Shown: piece by piece, positions 51,856 to 60,858 of the stretch
How positions within the stretch are numbered: position 1 is the first letter of the stretch
How the letters are laid out: each line of letters opens with the position of its first letter
Source of the DNA: DATAUD01 sp035511075
Lineage (GTDB): Bacteria; Verrucomicrobiota; Verrucomicrobiia; Limisphaerales; Palsa-1400
Length of the DNA stretch: 64,000 nt
Assembly (NCBI GenBank): GCA_035511075.1
Contig: DATKFW010000064.1
Location: 36,147-100,146 of the forward strand
Direction: 5' to 3'
Notes under the pieces: generated by a model
Database searches by the model: none
What the model was told of the DNA's origin: nothing
The model's input: only the letters and a program-made list of their open reading frames with translations
Made by a program: the position numbers and the translations under genes

Positions 51856-53259
51856 TTATCCCGCCAGCGCCAGGTAATTCCGCGCGTTGCCGTAACATAT
51901 ATCGCGAATCATCGCGCCCAGCAGCGCCTCGTCATTGGGCAATTCGCCGCGCTCGACCTCCCGGCCGACAAGATTGCACAGCACGCGCCGAAAATATTCG
52001 TGCCGCGGATACGACATGAAAGACCGGGAATCCGTCACCATCCCGACAAAGCGCGACAGCAATCCGAGGTTTGACAGCGCGTTAATCTGCCACTCGATCC
52101 CTTCCTTTTGGTCCAGGAACCACCACCCGGCTCCGAATTGCAGTTTGCCCGCGATCGAGCCGTCCTGGAAACTGCCGATCGCTGTGGCCACCGCGTAATT
52201 GTCCTTCGGATTATTGTTATAGACGATCACTTTGGGCAATTGGCCGTCCCGGTCGAGCATGTCCAGGTAAGTGACCAGCGCCCCGACCTGCGGAAAATCT
52301 CCCATGCAATCCAGGCCCGTGTCGGGGCCCAATTGGCGCAGCAGGCGCGAGTTGTTGTTGCGCAATGCCCCCAGGTGCAATTGTTTCACCCAGCCCTTTT
52401 CCGCATCCCAGCGTCCGAACAAAAGCATCAGGAAGGTCGCCCATTGCGCCTGTTCTTCCGGCGTGGCCGCCCGTCCGCGCCGCGCCCGTGCGAAGATCGC
52501 CGCGGCGGCTTTGTCCGCGCAGGGGCTGGCCGGGCATTGATTCAACCCGTGGTCGGACAACCGGCAGCCGTGCGCGTGAAAATAATCGTGCCTCCGCCGC
52601 AACGCGGAGACGAATGCTTCAAGGCTCCTGATATCGGTGTTGGCCGCTTCTTCCAGGCGGCTGACCCAATTGTTAAAAGGAACCGGTTGATCGACCGTCA
52701 GCGCTTTGTCCGGACGGAACGTCGGGAAAACGCGGGTCGCCACGCCGTCCGCAACAATTTTCTCATGGTGCGCCAAGTTGTCGGTAGGGTCATCCGTCGT
52801 GCAGAGTGCGGTGACCTTGAATTTTTTCAAAATGCCCCGCGTGGTCAGACCCGGCCCGGCCAATTGCTCGTTGGCCTTTTTCCAGACGCGCGCCGCGCTT
52901 TGCTCATCGAGCAATTCATCGATGCCGAAGTACCGTTTGAGTTCCAGATGGGTCCAATGATAAAGCGGATTGCGCAGCGTTTGCGGGACCGTTGCCGCCC
53001 AGGCCCGAAACTTGGCCAGCGGCTCGGCGTTGCCAGTGCAGAACTCTTCGGCCACGCCATTGGCCCGCATCGCCCGCCATTTGTAATGGTCGCCTTCCAG
53101 CCAGATTTCAAAAAGGTTCTCGAACCGCCGGTTTTCGGCAATGTCACGGGGCGAGAGATGGCAATGGTAATCAAGAATCGGCTCCGCGCGGGCAAACTGC
53201 TCGTAAAGTCGGCGCGCCGCGCGGCTGTGCAGCAGGAAATTTTCGCGGATGAATTTCAT
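51856..53259 (-). CDS. uxaC: Glucuronate isomerase
   Basis: Isomerises D-glucuronate to D-fructuronate and D-galacturonate to D-tagaturonate. The 467 residues begin MKFIRENFLLHSRAARRLY. Family blocks are ILDYHCHLSPRDIAENRRF (metal-site histidines), TTDDPTDNLAHHEK, PTFRPDKALTVDQP, GWVKQLHLGALRNNNSRL and GMVTDSRSFMSYPRHEYFRR. ATG at 53259 was chosen; TTG at 53268 is possible and overlaps the uxaE stop. Its neighbour encodes the epimerase UxaE, so both hexuronates could be funnelled to D-fructuronate. No fructuronate reductase or dehydratase is in the window. The gene is intact. Confidence 0.92.
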   Translation of the reverse strand: MKFIRENFLLHSRAARRLYEQFARAEPILDYHCHLSPRDIAENRRFENLFEIWLEGDHYKWRAMRANGVAEEFCTGNAEPLAKFRAWAATVPQTLRNPLYHWTHLELKRYFGIDELLDEQSAARVWKKANEQLAGPGLTTRGILKKFKVTALCTTDDPTDNLAHHEKIVADGVATRVFPTFRPDKALTVDQPVPFNNWVSRLEEAANTDIRSLEAFVSALRRRHDYFHAHGCRLSDHGLNQCPASPCADKAAAAIFARARRGRAATPEEQAQWATFLMLLFGRWDAEKGWVKQLHLGALRNNNSRLLRQLGPDTGLDCMGDFPQVGALVTYLDMLDRDGQLPKVIVYNNNPKDNYAVATAIGSFQDGSIAGKLQFGAGWWFLDQKEGIEWQINALSNLGLLSRFVGMVTDSRSFMSYPRHEYFRRVLCNLVGREVERGELPNDEALLGAMIRDICYGNARNYLALAG

Positions 53260-53264
53260 ACCGC

Positions 53265-54530
53265 TCAATCCGCCGCCAAAAAAAGCGGCTTGACGTGCCG
53301 TTCAAAAAGATTCTCCGAGACGTTCCGGGTCACCGAAGTCTCATATTCGCTCAACGCGTTCAAGTACCGCGTTCCCATCCGCGCCGCTATCTTATAGCCG
53401 ACGTGCAGCAGTTGGCGCAGGTGCGGATTGTAAGCGGGGTTCTTCGGGTCGTGGCGCAGTGCCGACACGAATTGTTCCGACGTCCAGCCCCCGACCTGCG
53501 CCGCCGTCGGCAGCCGCTTCCGGTCCACATCCAAAACCGTCGCGTAAGGCGCGCACAATTCGTCCGCGTGTTCCAGCGCGCCGGCGTAAATTTCCCGGGC
53601 AAGCGCCAGTCCCCCGGCGCCCCCCTCGGCCAGACCGATGACCTCCTCAAGCCACGTCGTGCCTGCGGTCTTGACGTGTACGCCCGCGTCGAATCGTCGC
53701 AACGCGCGACGAATCGCGCCGTAAACGGAAAATTTATCGCTGCCTGAATGGACGCTCAACTTCAGGTTCGCCGGCAAACCGTACTTGCGCACAGCGAACG
53801 CAATGACCGCCAGGTCCTGGCTGAATTCCTTTTCGAATTGCGCGATATCTCCGGCGTAATCGACGCCCTTGTTGAAGCGACCGGTGAATTTCGGCGCGAT
53901 CGTCTGCAAGGGGATGCCTTCATCGCTGAGGGTCGCCAGGATCACCAGCAATTCCACCGGCGTTTGCGGCGCATCCGTTTCGTCCATCGAAACCTCGGTT
54001 ACAAAATGGCCGGCCCCCTTGCTCTGCGCGATGTGGCGGTAAATCCTTCCCGCTTCCAGGACCGCCAATAAATATTTATTGACAATACCCTCCACTCCCG
54101 CGCGAGTGGTCTGAAAAGGACGCTCGATGCCCTCGATGCCGATTTCTCCCAGCAACTCGCCGTGGCGGTCCAGGAAGCCCCGGACGGCTTCGGACGGAGC
54201 GGGTTTTGCGATCCAATCCGCGACGTCAATCGTGAAAAAATCCGAATGCGGCAGAAATCGGTCCACCGTTTCCAATCGGATATGGTCGGCGTCCAGGAAA
54301 TACGGCTTTTGCCAATGGAGGGCGGCAACCGCGGCGTCCGCGGCGGCGCGGCTCTGGCCCGGTTCGGAGCCAATGATGATGTGTTCCCGGTTGGACGTAT
54401 TCCAGACCGGGACGATTTCCGTTCCGAGGCTGGCGGCGCGGACGCAAGTTTGCAATTGAGCGCGAGCCTGACGGGCGAAACGGTCCCCCATGCCAAATGA
54501 GTATTTTCCTATCGGCAAGAATTTATTCAT
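53265..54530 (-). CDS. uxaE: Tagaturonate epimerase family protein
   Basis: A 421-residue protein of the tagaturonate/fructuronate epimerase family (UxaE, first described in Thermotoga). It begins MNKFLPIGKYSFGMGDRFAR. Other blocks are HSDFFTIDVADWIAKPAPSE, FVTEVSMDETDAPQTPVELL, PKFTGRFNKGVDYAGDIAQF, KLSVHSGSDKFSVYGAIRRA and VKTAGTTWLEEVIGLAEGG. The sequence resembles the family I know, but catalytic residues have not been mapped here. UxaE converts tagaturonate to fructuronate, bypassing the tagaturonate reductase route. Overlap or near-contact with uxaC (5 bp) supports a two-gene uxaE-uxaC operon. Confidence 0.85.
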   Translation of the reverse strand: MNKFLPIGKYSFGMGDRFARQARAQLQTCVRAASLGTEIVPVWNTSNREHIIIGSEPGQSRAAADAAVAALHWQKPYFLDADHIRLETVDRFLPHSDFFTIDVADWIAKPAPSEAVRGFLDRHGELLGEIGIEGIERPFQTTRAGVEGIVNKYLLAVLEAGRIYRHIAQSKGAGHFVTEVSMDETDAPQTPVELLVILATLSDEGIPLQTIAPKFTGRFNKGVDYAGDIAQFEKEFSQDLAVIAFAVRKYGLPANLKLSVHSGSDKFSVYGAIRRALRRFDAGVHVKTAGTTWLEEVIGLAEGGAGGLALAREIYAGALEHADELCAPYATVLDVDRKRLPTAAQVGGWTSEQFVSALRHDPKNPAYNPHLRQLLHVGYKIAARMGTRYLNALSEYETSVTRNVSENLFERHVKPLFLAAD

Positions 54531-54660
54531 TGGAGATTGCGATCCCGGAGCCTAGCAGTTCTTCCGCGGCAAGACACGGCTTTTTTGGTTTCCACGCGCT
54601 GCTGTGAAGTCAAGCCGTTGCCCGACGCCAAAATCGAATCCGGACGTTGCCTCAAGCCCG

Positions 54661-55281
54661 CTATTTCGCGTCGCGTTTCTGCACGAGTGGCGCCGGCTCC
54701 CCCCACTTCCCGGAAAACACGATCTGGCTCAGCGGCTTTCGGTCTCTCGGCGCCAGATCCCGCTGCTTCAGCGCATCGGGCAGTTTTGTCGGGTCGCCCC
54801 TGTATCCGATTGCGATGGCGGTCCACGCCGAGGCATCTGCCGGTATCTGGTAAACCTCGCGCGCCTTGTCGGGCAGTATGCCGGCCATCTGATGGACAGA
54901 AAGGCCTCGCGACGTCGCCTCCAGCACCAGGTTTCCCGCGGCAAGACCAAGATCGTGAACGGCAACCCGATTTTCCTCCTTGGTCTTTGAAAATCTCAGA
55001 TTGACGACTGTCAAAACAAGCACCGGCGCGGCCTTTGCCCAGTCCTGATTTCGCTCTACAAGACAGGAGAGAAGTCGTCCGAACGCCTCGGGATCGTCCT
55101 TTGTCGCGACCAGAAAACTCCAAGGCTGTTCGTTGAAGGAGGAGGGCGCCCAACGGGCCGCCTCAAACAACGAAAGGAGGTCGGCCTTGGGTACCAGCCG
55201 TTGGTCGAAGGCGCAGGGACTCCACCGCTCCGCGAGAAGTTCCTGGATTGGATGATCAACCGATGCTTTCTTTTCGCTCAT
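54661..55281 (-). CDS. Nitroreductase family protein
   Basis: A 206-residue FMN-dependent nitroreductase-fold protein. Family blocks are HPIQELLAERWSPCAFDQRL (the R-x-S-x-R/C-x-F-D region), LFEAARWAPSSFNEQPWSFL (FMN phosphate and N5 region), VHDLGLAAGNLVLEATSRGL and AWTAIAIGYRGDPTKLPD. It reduces nitro compounds, quinones or flavin-linked substrates using NAD(P)H; the real substrate is unknown. It stands alone between uxaE (130-bp gap) and the two-component genes (133-bp gap), neither gap showing features. The gene is intact. Confidence 0.9.
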   Translation of the reverse strand: MSEKKASVDHPIQELLAERWSPCAFDQRLVPKADLLSLFEAARWAPSSFNEQPWSFLVATKDDPEAFGRLLSCLVERNQDWAKAAPVLVLTVVNLRFSKTKEENRVAVHDLGLAAGNLVLEATSRGLSVHQMAGILPDKAREVYQIPADASAWTAIAIGYRGDPTKLPDALKQRDLAPRDRKPLSQIVFSGKWGEPAPLVQKRDAK

Positions 55282-55414
55282 AATCGCTCTCCATATTTCC
55301 GTGCTGCCGACCGTTTAATATGCGGCAACTCCTTCATGTATTGAAACACAATAATCCAATCCCGCCAGCGCCAACAGTCCACCCAAAGTGACCGGGCATG
55401 CATCTGCCGTCGGT

Positions 55415-56845
55415 TCACTCCTGCTCGCCGTCGCTGGTGGCGTGCAGGCCAAATTGCACCAGCTTCGCTTTCATCGTCACGCGAGTCACGCCGAGCCAGC
55501 GGGCCGCCTTGGTCTGGTTGCCTTGCGCTTCGCGTATCGCGCGCGCGAATAATTCCTTCTCGGCCGTTTCGATCACTCGCGCATGGACGTCGTCCAACTC
55601 TCCGCGCCGCGCGGCCGCCAGCAATTCGTCCACGTATTCACCCAGGGGCCGGGCGCCAGAGGCGGCAGCCTCGCCGTTCTTACCCAGCGCGTCGCGGAAG
55701 TGGTCCGGACCCAGCGTGAAGTTCTGCGCCAGGAGCAGCGCCTTGCGAACGGCGTTCTCCAGTTCGCGGACGTTGCCGGGCCACGGTTGCGCCCGCAGAA
55801 ACTCGATGGCATCGGGATGGATCGAAGGCTCCGCGTTGCCGAGACTCGGGCCGTGCTTGCGCAAAAAATACCGGACCAACTCCGGTATATCCTCGCGGCG
55901 CTGGCGCAACGGCGGCAGATGAATGGCCACGACGTTGAGCCGGTAATAAAGGTCCTCGCGAAACTCCTTCTGCCGGATGGCCGACTCAAGATCGCGGTGG
56001 GTCGCCGCGATGACTCGAACGTCAAGAGGAATGTTTTCCTTCCCGCCAAGGCGCTGCAAACACTTCTGCTCCAGCACCCGCAGCAACTTCACCTGCGTGC
56101 CCGGCGTCATGTCCCCGATTTCATCCAGAAAAATGGTGCCCAGGTGGGCTTGCTCAAATCGTCCGATGCGCCGCGATTGCGCGCCGGTGAACGCCCCTTT
56201 TTCGTGGCCGAATAGTTCGCTTTCCAGCAATGTTTCCGGAATCGCCGCGCAATTTACCGCGATAAACGGCGCGTCGGCGCGATGGCTGTGCTGATAAATG
56301 GCACGCGCGATCAATTCCTTTCCGGTCCCGGTTTCGCCGCGGATAAGCACGTTGATCGGTTTGGAGGCCGCCCGTCCGATCTCCTTGTAAATGCCCTGCA
56401 TCGCGGCGCTTTGGCCGACCAGCGCGTCGTTCGGCGCGCCGTCTTCGCCCAGGCTGACGGGTTCGGACATCAGCCGGTTGCTGTCCGCGGCGCGTTGCAC
56501 CAGGTCCAGCAAATGCGGGATATCGAACGGCTTGAGCAAATAATCGTAGGCGCCGTATTTAGTGGCCTCGATGGCCGTCTCGGTCGTGCCGAAGGCGGTG
56601 GTGAGAATGATCGGCAGCCGCGGCTTGGCGCCGTGCAACTGCCGAACCAACTCCAGACCCGAAAGCCCCGGCAATCGCAAATCTGTGATCACGAGATTGA
56701 ACGTGTCCCTGGCGGCTCGCGCCAGGCCGTCGTCCCCGCGCCGTTCGATCGCAACTTCGTGGCCTTCGCCAGTCAGGACGCGCTGCAACGTTTCGGTGAT
56801 GCCGGCGTCATCTTCGATGAGCAGGATTTTGGCCCCGGCGCTCAT
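55415..56845 (-). CDS. NtrC-type sigma-54-dependent response regulator
   Basis: A 476-residue response regulator. The receiver domain has phospho-acceptor Asp55 in LVITDLRLPG, with acidic pair Asp12/Asp13 in IEDDAGITETL. The AAA+ domain has Walker A GETGTGKE at 170-177, the sigma-54-contacting loop GAFTGA at 217-222, and TIFLDEIGDMTPGTQVKLL. The C-terminal Fis-type helix-turn-helix is QTKAARWLGVTRVTMKAKL. It requires RpoN for its targets. The upstream histidine kinase gene overlaps by 4 bp (ATGA), so this is a cognate pair. Its regulon cannot be seen from the window; the adjacent ABC exporter is divergent, across an 139-bp gap, and is a candidate. Confidence 0.93.
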   Translation of the reverse strand: MSAGAKILLIEDDAGITETLQRVLTGEGHEVAIERRGDDGLARAARDTFNLVITDLRLPGLSGLELVRQLHGAKPRLPIILTTAFGTTETAIEATKYGAYDYLLKPFDIPHLLDLVQRAADSNRLMSEPVSLGEDGAPNDALVGQSAAMQGIYKEIGRAASKPINVLIRGETGTGKELIARAIYQHSHRADAPFIAVNCAAIPETLLESELFGHEKGAFTGAQSRRIGRFEQAHLGTIFLDEIGDMTPGTQVKLLRVLEQKCLQRLGGKENIPLDVRVIAATHRDLESAIRQKEFREDLYYRLNVVAIHLPPLRQRREDIPELVRYFLRKHGPSLGNAEPSIHPDAIEFLRAQPWPGNVRELENAVRKALLLAQNFTLGPDHFRDALGKNGEAAASGARPLGEYVDELLAAARRGELDDVHARVIETAEKELFARAIREAQGNQTKAARWLGVTRVTMKAKLVQFGLHATSDGEQE

Positions 56846-58197
56846 GTGTCGGCCCGCGGCAAAATGATGCCGAAGACGGTGCCGCGATTGACCTGGGTCT
56901 GGTATTGGAGCGCCCCGCCGTGTTTTTGCACGATGCACGCCGCGATCGAAAGCCCCAGTCCGGTCCCATCCGGTTTGGTCGTGAAGAACGGATCGAACAA
57001 TCGTTTCTCGACCTCCGGCGCAATGCCCCGCCCGGTATCGGCCACTTCCAAAATCACAACGTCCGTCTCGCCGTTGGAAAGGGGCTTCCGGTCCGGGCGG
57101 CAGCGCAGCGTGATCGCGCCGTCGCGTCCGATACTGTCCGCGGCATTTTGCACCAGGTTAATCAGGACCTGCTTGATTTGTTCGCCATCGACGTTGACCG
57201 GCAACGGGTTTGATTCTTCAAACAAAAGACGGATGTTTTTCCGCGCCAGTTCCGGGGCCAGAAAACACTGGACTTCCCGCAACGGTTGCTGGGCCGAAAC
57301 GTTCCCCAGCGCCGGTTCGGCTGGCCGTGCGAACTGAAGAAATTCTGTCACGATCCGCTCCAGCCGTCGAATCTCCCGCCCCACCAATTCGGCATCGGCC
57401 GCGTCCGCCGAGCCGGGAGCGAATTTTTTTTGCTGGATGAAAACGGCGGCTTTGATGGCCGTCAGCGGGTTGCGAATCTCGTGCGCCACACCCGCGGCCA
57501 GCAGCCCGAGCGACGCGAGCTTCTCGTGATGCTCGGCCAGAGACTGGCTTTCCACCAATTTGACCCGCAAAGGAACGACCATGTCCCGATACACCATCAC
57601 CGCCAGGGCCACGCCGAGGAGAAACAGCGCCGCCAGCAGCGCCAGCACCAGGTGGCGCAATTGCGCAAGGGTCGAATTGGCGCTGCTTATCACCTGGTTG
57701 CGCGATTCGTAGTGCGCGCGAGCCAGCGCCTGCCCAAGGTCGAAGAGGTGTTGCGATTGCCCGCGCGAACTGCTGAATTCGGCCAAGGCGTCCGTCGGCG
57801 AATTGTTTTGGTTGCGCAAATGCACTTGACGCGCCTCGGCCAGGTAATCGTCGTAGGCGGCTTTTACTTGACGCAGCGCATCTTTCTCGCCGGCTGTGGA
57901 GAGCCTGGGGGCCTGTTCGTCCATCCACGTGTCAAGTTGGCGGCTGGCGGTCAGAAACAGCGCCCACGTGGCCTGGTCATGGTCCATCGTGTAGCGGAAG
58001 CGGATATTGTTGACTTCCCTCAACGAGTCCTTGAAGTGGTCCGCGATGGTAAAGCTTTCCGAATCCACCGTGTTGAGCTGGGCGCGCAACGTGTCCCCCT
58101 GCTTTTGAGAGAGCACGATGGCCACCACGATGAGCAATCCCATCAACCCCGCGGCGAATCCCAAAGCCGCAAGCCGGAAGTTCACGCTCAAATTCAT
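56842..58197 (-). CDS. Membrane-bound sensor histidine kinase
   Basis: A 451-residue kinase partnered with the adjacent NtrC-type regulator. One helix (about 10-30, ALGFAAGLMGLLIVVAIVL) is followed by a periplasmic four-helix-bundle sensor (about 31-180), then a second helix (LVLALLAALFLLGVALAVMV). The phospho-acceptor is His239 in GVAHEIRNPLTAIKAAV. Downstream are the N-box LINLVQNAADSIG, the G1 box EVADTGRGIAPEV and the G2 box TGLGLSIAACIV. The N-terminal sensor lacks PAS or HAMP by eye. ATG at 58197 begins MNLSVNFRLAAL. The input signal is unknown. The gene is intact. Confidence 0.92.
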   Translation of the reverse strand: MNLSVNFRLAALGFAAGLMGLLIVVAIVLSQKQGDTLRAQLNTVDSESFTIADHFKDSLREVNNIRFRYTMDHDQATWALFLTASRQLDTWMDEQAPRLSTAGEKDALRQVKAAYDDYLAEARQVHLRNQNNSPTDALAEFSSSRGQSQHLFDLGQALARAHYESRNQVISSANSTLAQLRHLVLALLAALFLLGVALAVMVYRDMVVPLRVKLVESQSLAEHHEKLASLGLLAAGVAHEIRNPLTAIKAAVFIQQKKFAPGSADAADAELVGREIRRLERIVTEFLQFARPAEPALGNVSAQQPLREVQCFLAPELARKNIRLLFEESNPLPVNVDGEQIKQVLINLVQNAADSIGRDGAITLRCRPDRKPLSNGETDVVILEVADTGRGIAPEVEKRLFDPFFTTKPDGTGLGLSIAACIVQKHGGALQYQTQVNRGTVFGIILPRADT

Positions 58198-58336
58198 CAC
58201 CGCAAAGATTACCTGAAGATCGCCAACCCGACAAGGCGCGTCAATCAATCGCAATTCTGATCCAGGACTTGGAACACCCCTGCAATTGTGGAAATTTTGT
58301 GGTTCTTTCCCGGCGGGAAGGCTGGTAACGTGCGGC

Positions 58337-59122
58337 GTGGATAGTTCCCCGCCGGCCATTCCAGAAATCGCCGCCGCTCCTCCTCAAATCGAGGCCAGCG
58401 GCTTGACAAAACTTTATGGTCAGTTCACCGCGGTGAGCGATTTGTCGTTTTCCGTCCGCCCAGGCGAAGTCATTGGTTTGGTCGGCCCCAACGGCGCGGG
58501 CAAGACCACAACGCTGCGCTGCCTGGCAGGCATCATTCCTCCTACTCGCGGCACCGTGCGAATCGGCGGTTTCGATATCGCGCGCAACCCGATTGAAGCC
58601 AAGCGGCGCCTGGCCTTTTTTCCCGACGAACCACGGTTGTTTGACTATTTGACAGTGCAGCAGCATCTGAATTTCACCGCCCGGATTTACGGCGTGCCGG
58701 ATTACATGGAGATCGGCGCCCGCTTGCTGGAGGAACTGGAAATGACCGACAAGCGGGACAAGATTCCCGGCGAATTGTCTCGTGGCATGAAACAAAAACT
58801 GGTCATCGCCTGTGGCTTGCTCCATTCGCCCCGCGTCATTTTCTTTGACGAGCCCTTGACGGGACTTGACCCGATGGGCATCCGGCGGATGAAGGATTCC
58901 ATTCTCAAGCGCGCCCGGGACGGCGCGGCGATTCTCATCAGCTCGCATTTGCTGCACTTGCTGGAGGAGGTTTGCTCGCACGTCCTTATCCTGAAGAGCG
59001 GCCGCAAGGTGATTGACGGCACGCTCGACGAGGTGCGTCAGCGCTTTTCCGAGCTATCGGGTGACGCCAATCTTGAGGACGTGTTTTTCCGCGCGACGGG
59101 CGAGACGAAGGAAACGCCATGA
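58337..59122 (+). CDS. ABC transporter ATP-binding protein
   Basis: A 261-residue ATPase subunit. Walker A GPNGAGKT at 50-57, the signature LSRGMKQKL at 147-155 (the usual LSGGQ is degenerate to LSRGM, as is typical of ABC-2 exporters), and Walker B VIFFDEPLTGLD at 167-178. A start at GTG 58337 is used; a TTG at 58286 would add 17 residues and has no better support. It overlaps the permease gene by 4 bp (ATGA). The pair forms an ABC-2 type exporter; the substrate is unknown. It is divergent from the two-component pair, which might control it. Confidence 0.88.
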   Translation: MDSSPPAIPEIAAAPPQIEASGLTKLYGQFTAVSDLSFSVRPGEVIGLVGPNGAGKTTTLRCLAGIIPPTRGTVRIGGFDIARNPIEAKRRLAFFPDEPRLFDYLTVQQHLNFTARIYGVPDYMEIGARLLEELEMTDKRDKIPGELSRGMKQKLVIACGLLHSPRVIFFDEPLTGLDPMGIRRMKDSILKRARDGAAILISSHLLHLLEEVCSHVLILKSGRKVIDGTLDEVRQRFSELSGDANLEDVFFRATGETKETP

Positions 59123-60858
59123 TCGCCGGCGCGCTGTTCTATTACCAATTCAATTCTATCAAGGGTCGCCTGGCGACGCGCGTCAAACGCCTGCGCAAAC
59201 CAAATTACCTCGTCGGGGCGATTGTGGGCGGCCTCTATTTTTATTATTACCTGCTGCGCGCCGTTTTGCGTGGAAGCCGTGGCGCCGTCGCGCCGGCGCA
59301 CCAGGAGTTGTTGCAGTCCATCGCCGCCCTTGTTTTGATGGTTATTGTGCTCCTGGCCTGGATCGTCCCTCATTCGCGTTCGGCCCTGGGGTTCACAGAG
59401 GCGGAGGTCGCCTTCCTTTTTCCCGCACCGATAACGCGCCGGACTTTGATCGACTTCAAGCTGCTCAAGTCCCAGACGGCAATTTTCTTCAGCTCGCTCC
59501 TGATGACGGTCATCGGCCGCGGATTGGGCGGCGGCAATTTCCTCATGCGCGCCATCGGCTGGTGGGCGCTGCTTTCCATGTTTAACCTGCACCTGCTGGG
59601 AAGCTCGTTTGCGCTGACGATGTTAATGGACCGCGGAATTTCCAACTGGCAGCGCCGCGCCATTTTTCTGGGCGTCGTGGTCGCTGCGGTGGCGGGAATC
59701 GCTCTGTGGATTCGCGCCGCGCTGCCGCCTTTGCCCACCGGGTTGACCGTGCACGATTTCGCCCGTATCGCGGCGTATGTGAACCAGGTCTTGCAGGCGG
59801 GGCCGCTCCCTTATTTGTTGTTTCCGTTTCGGCTGATGGTGGCGCCGTACTTCGCGGCCAGCCTTCCCCAATTTTTGAGGGCGCTTGTCCCGGCGCTGTC
59901 GATCATCTTTCTGCATTACTGGTGGGTGACGCGCTCCAACGTCGCCTTCGAGGAAGCCTCCCTTGAACGTTCACACCGGGACGCCGAACGGACGGCTGCC
60001 CTCAGGTCGGGCAATTGGCGCGGGACGAAAAAGCCGAAGAAGGCCGCGCGGCCGCCCTTCGCGCTGAGTCCTGTTGGGAATCCCGCCGTGGCGGTGTTTT
60101 GGAAAAATCTCGTCAGTGCGGGGCAATACGTGACGGCCCGTGTGTGGCTCATGTTGGTCTGGTGCGCGATTATTGCCGGCGGCATGATCCGTTCCAGCGG
60201 GGGTCGCGGCGTGGACCTTCAATTGGGTGTCCTGTTTTTGGCGGGGATGCTCGTAATGATGTCCCTGGTCTCCGGCCCGCAATTGTTGCGCAACGATTTG
60301 CGCCAGGACCTGCCGACCGCCGATCTCCTGAAAATGTACCCGATGCCCGGCTGGCAAATCGTGCTCGGGGAAGTGCTGGCCCCGGCCATCATGCTCGCCG
60401 CCATGCAATGGCTCTTGCTCGTGGTCGCGTTCATTTTTTGTCCGCCCAAGTTCCAGTCCCATCCTGTTTTGCTCCTGACACGCCTGGGCGTGGCGGAATC
60501 GGCCGCGGTGGTGCTTCCGTTTATCGATTTGATTGCGATGCTCATTCCCAACGCGTCGGTTTTGTTTTTTCCGGCGTGGTTTCAACTGGGAAGGGAAGGT
60601 CCGCGCGGATTCGAGACGACCGGCCAGCAATTGATTTTGATGTTCGGCCAATTGCTCGTGCTGGTGCTTTCACTGGTGCCCGCCGCCGCGGCTTTTGCCG
60701 CACTGTTTTTCGCCGTTTCGCATTTCCTGGGCAATCCGCTCGGCCTGTTCCTCGGCGGAATCGCCGCCGCGATCGTGTTGGCGGGCGAGGCGGCGCTGGG
60801 TGTCAAACTTCTTGGCAAAGTCTTTGAAGGCCTGGATTTATCCGAGGAGAATCTCTAG
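59119..60858 (+). CDS. ABC-type exporter membrane protein
   Basis: A 579-residue polytopic membrane protein that pairs with the upstream ATPase. The N terminus (ALFYYQFNSIKGRLATRVKR) and helices such as GLYFYYYLLRAVLR and LVLMVIVLLAWIV are followed by AFLFPAPITRRTLIDFKLLK. This fits large ABC exporter subunits of the ABC-2 type. A cytosolic segment after about 270 (RDAERTAALRSGNWRGTKKP) contains no enzyme motif. Further helices run to KLLGKVFEGLDL. It overlaps the converging HpnI-like gene at the shared stop CTAG. The substrate is unknown. Two-gene ABC-2 systems of this size in this phylum are mostly uncharacterised. Confidence 0.82.
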   Translation: MIAGALFYYQFNSIKGRLATRVKRLRKPNYLVGAIVGGLYFYYYLLRAVLRGSRGAVAPAHQELLQSIAALVLMVIVLLAWIVPHSRSALGFTEAEVAFLFPAPITRRTLIDFKLLKSQTAIFFSSLLMTVIGRGLGGGNFLMRAIGWWALLSMFNLHLLGSSFALTMLMDRGISNWQRRAIFLGVVVAAVAGIALWIRAALPPLPTGLTVHDFARIAAYVNQVLQAGPLPYLLFPFRLMVAPYFAASLPQFLRALVPALSIIFLHYWWVTRSNVAFEEASLERSHRDAERTAALRSGNWRGTKKPKKAARPPFALSPVGNPAVAVFWKNLVSAGQYVTARVWLMLVWCAIIAGGMIRSSGGRGVDLQLGVLFLAGMLVMMSLVSGPQLLRNDLRQDLPTADLLKMYPMPGWQIVLGEVLAPAIMLAAMQWLLLVVAFIFCPPKFQSHPVLLLTRLGVAESAAVVLPFIDLIAMLIPNASVLFFPAWFQLGREGPRGFETTGQQLILMFGQLLVLVLSLVPAAAAFAALFFAVSHFLGNPLGLFLGGIAAAIVLAGEAALGVKLLGKVFEGLDLSEENL

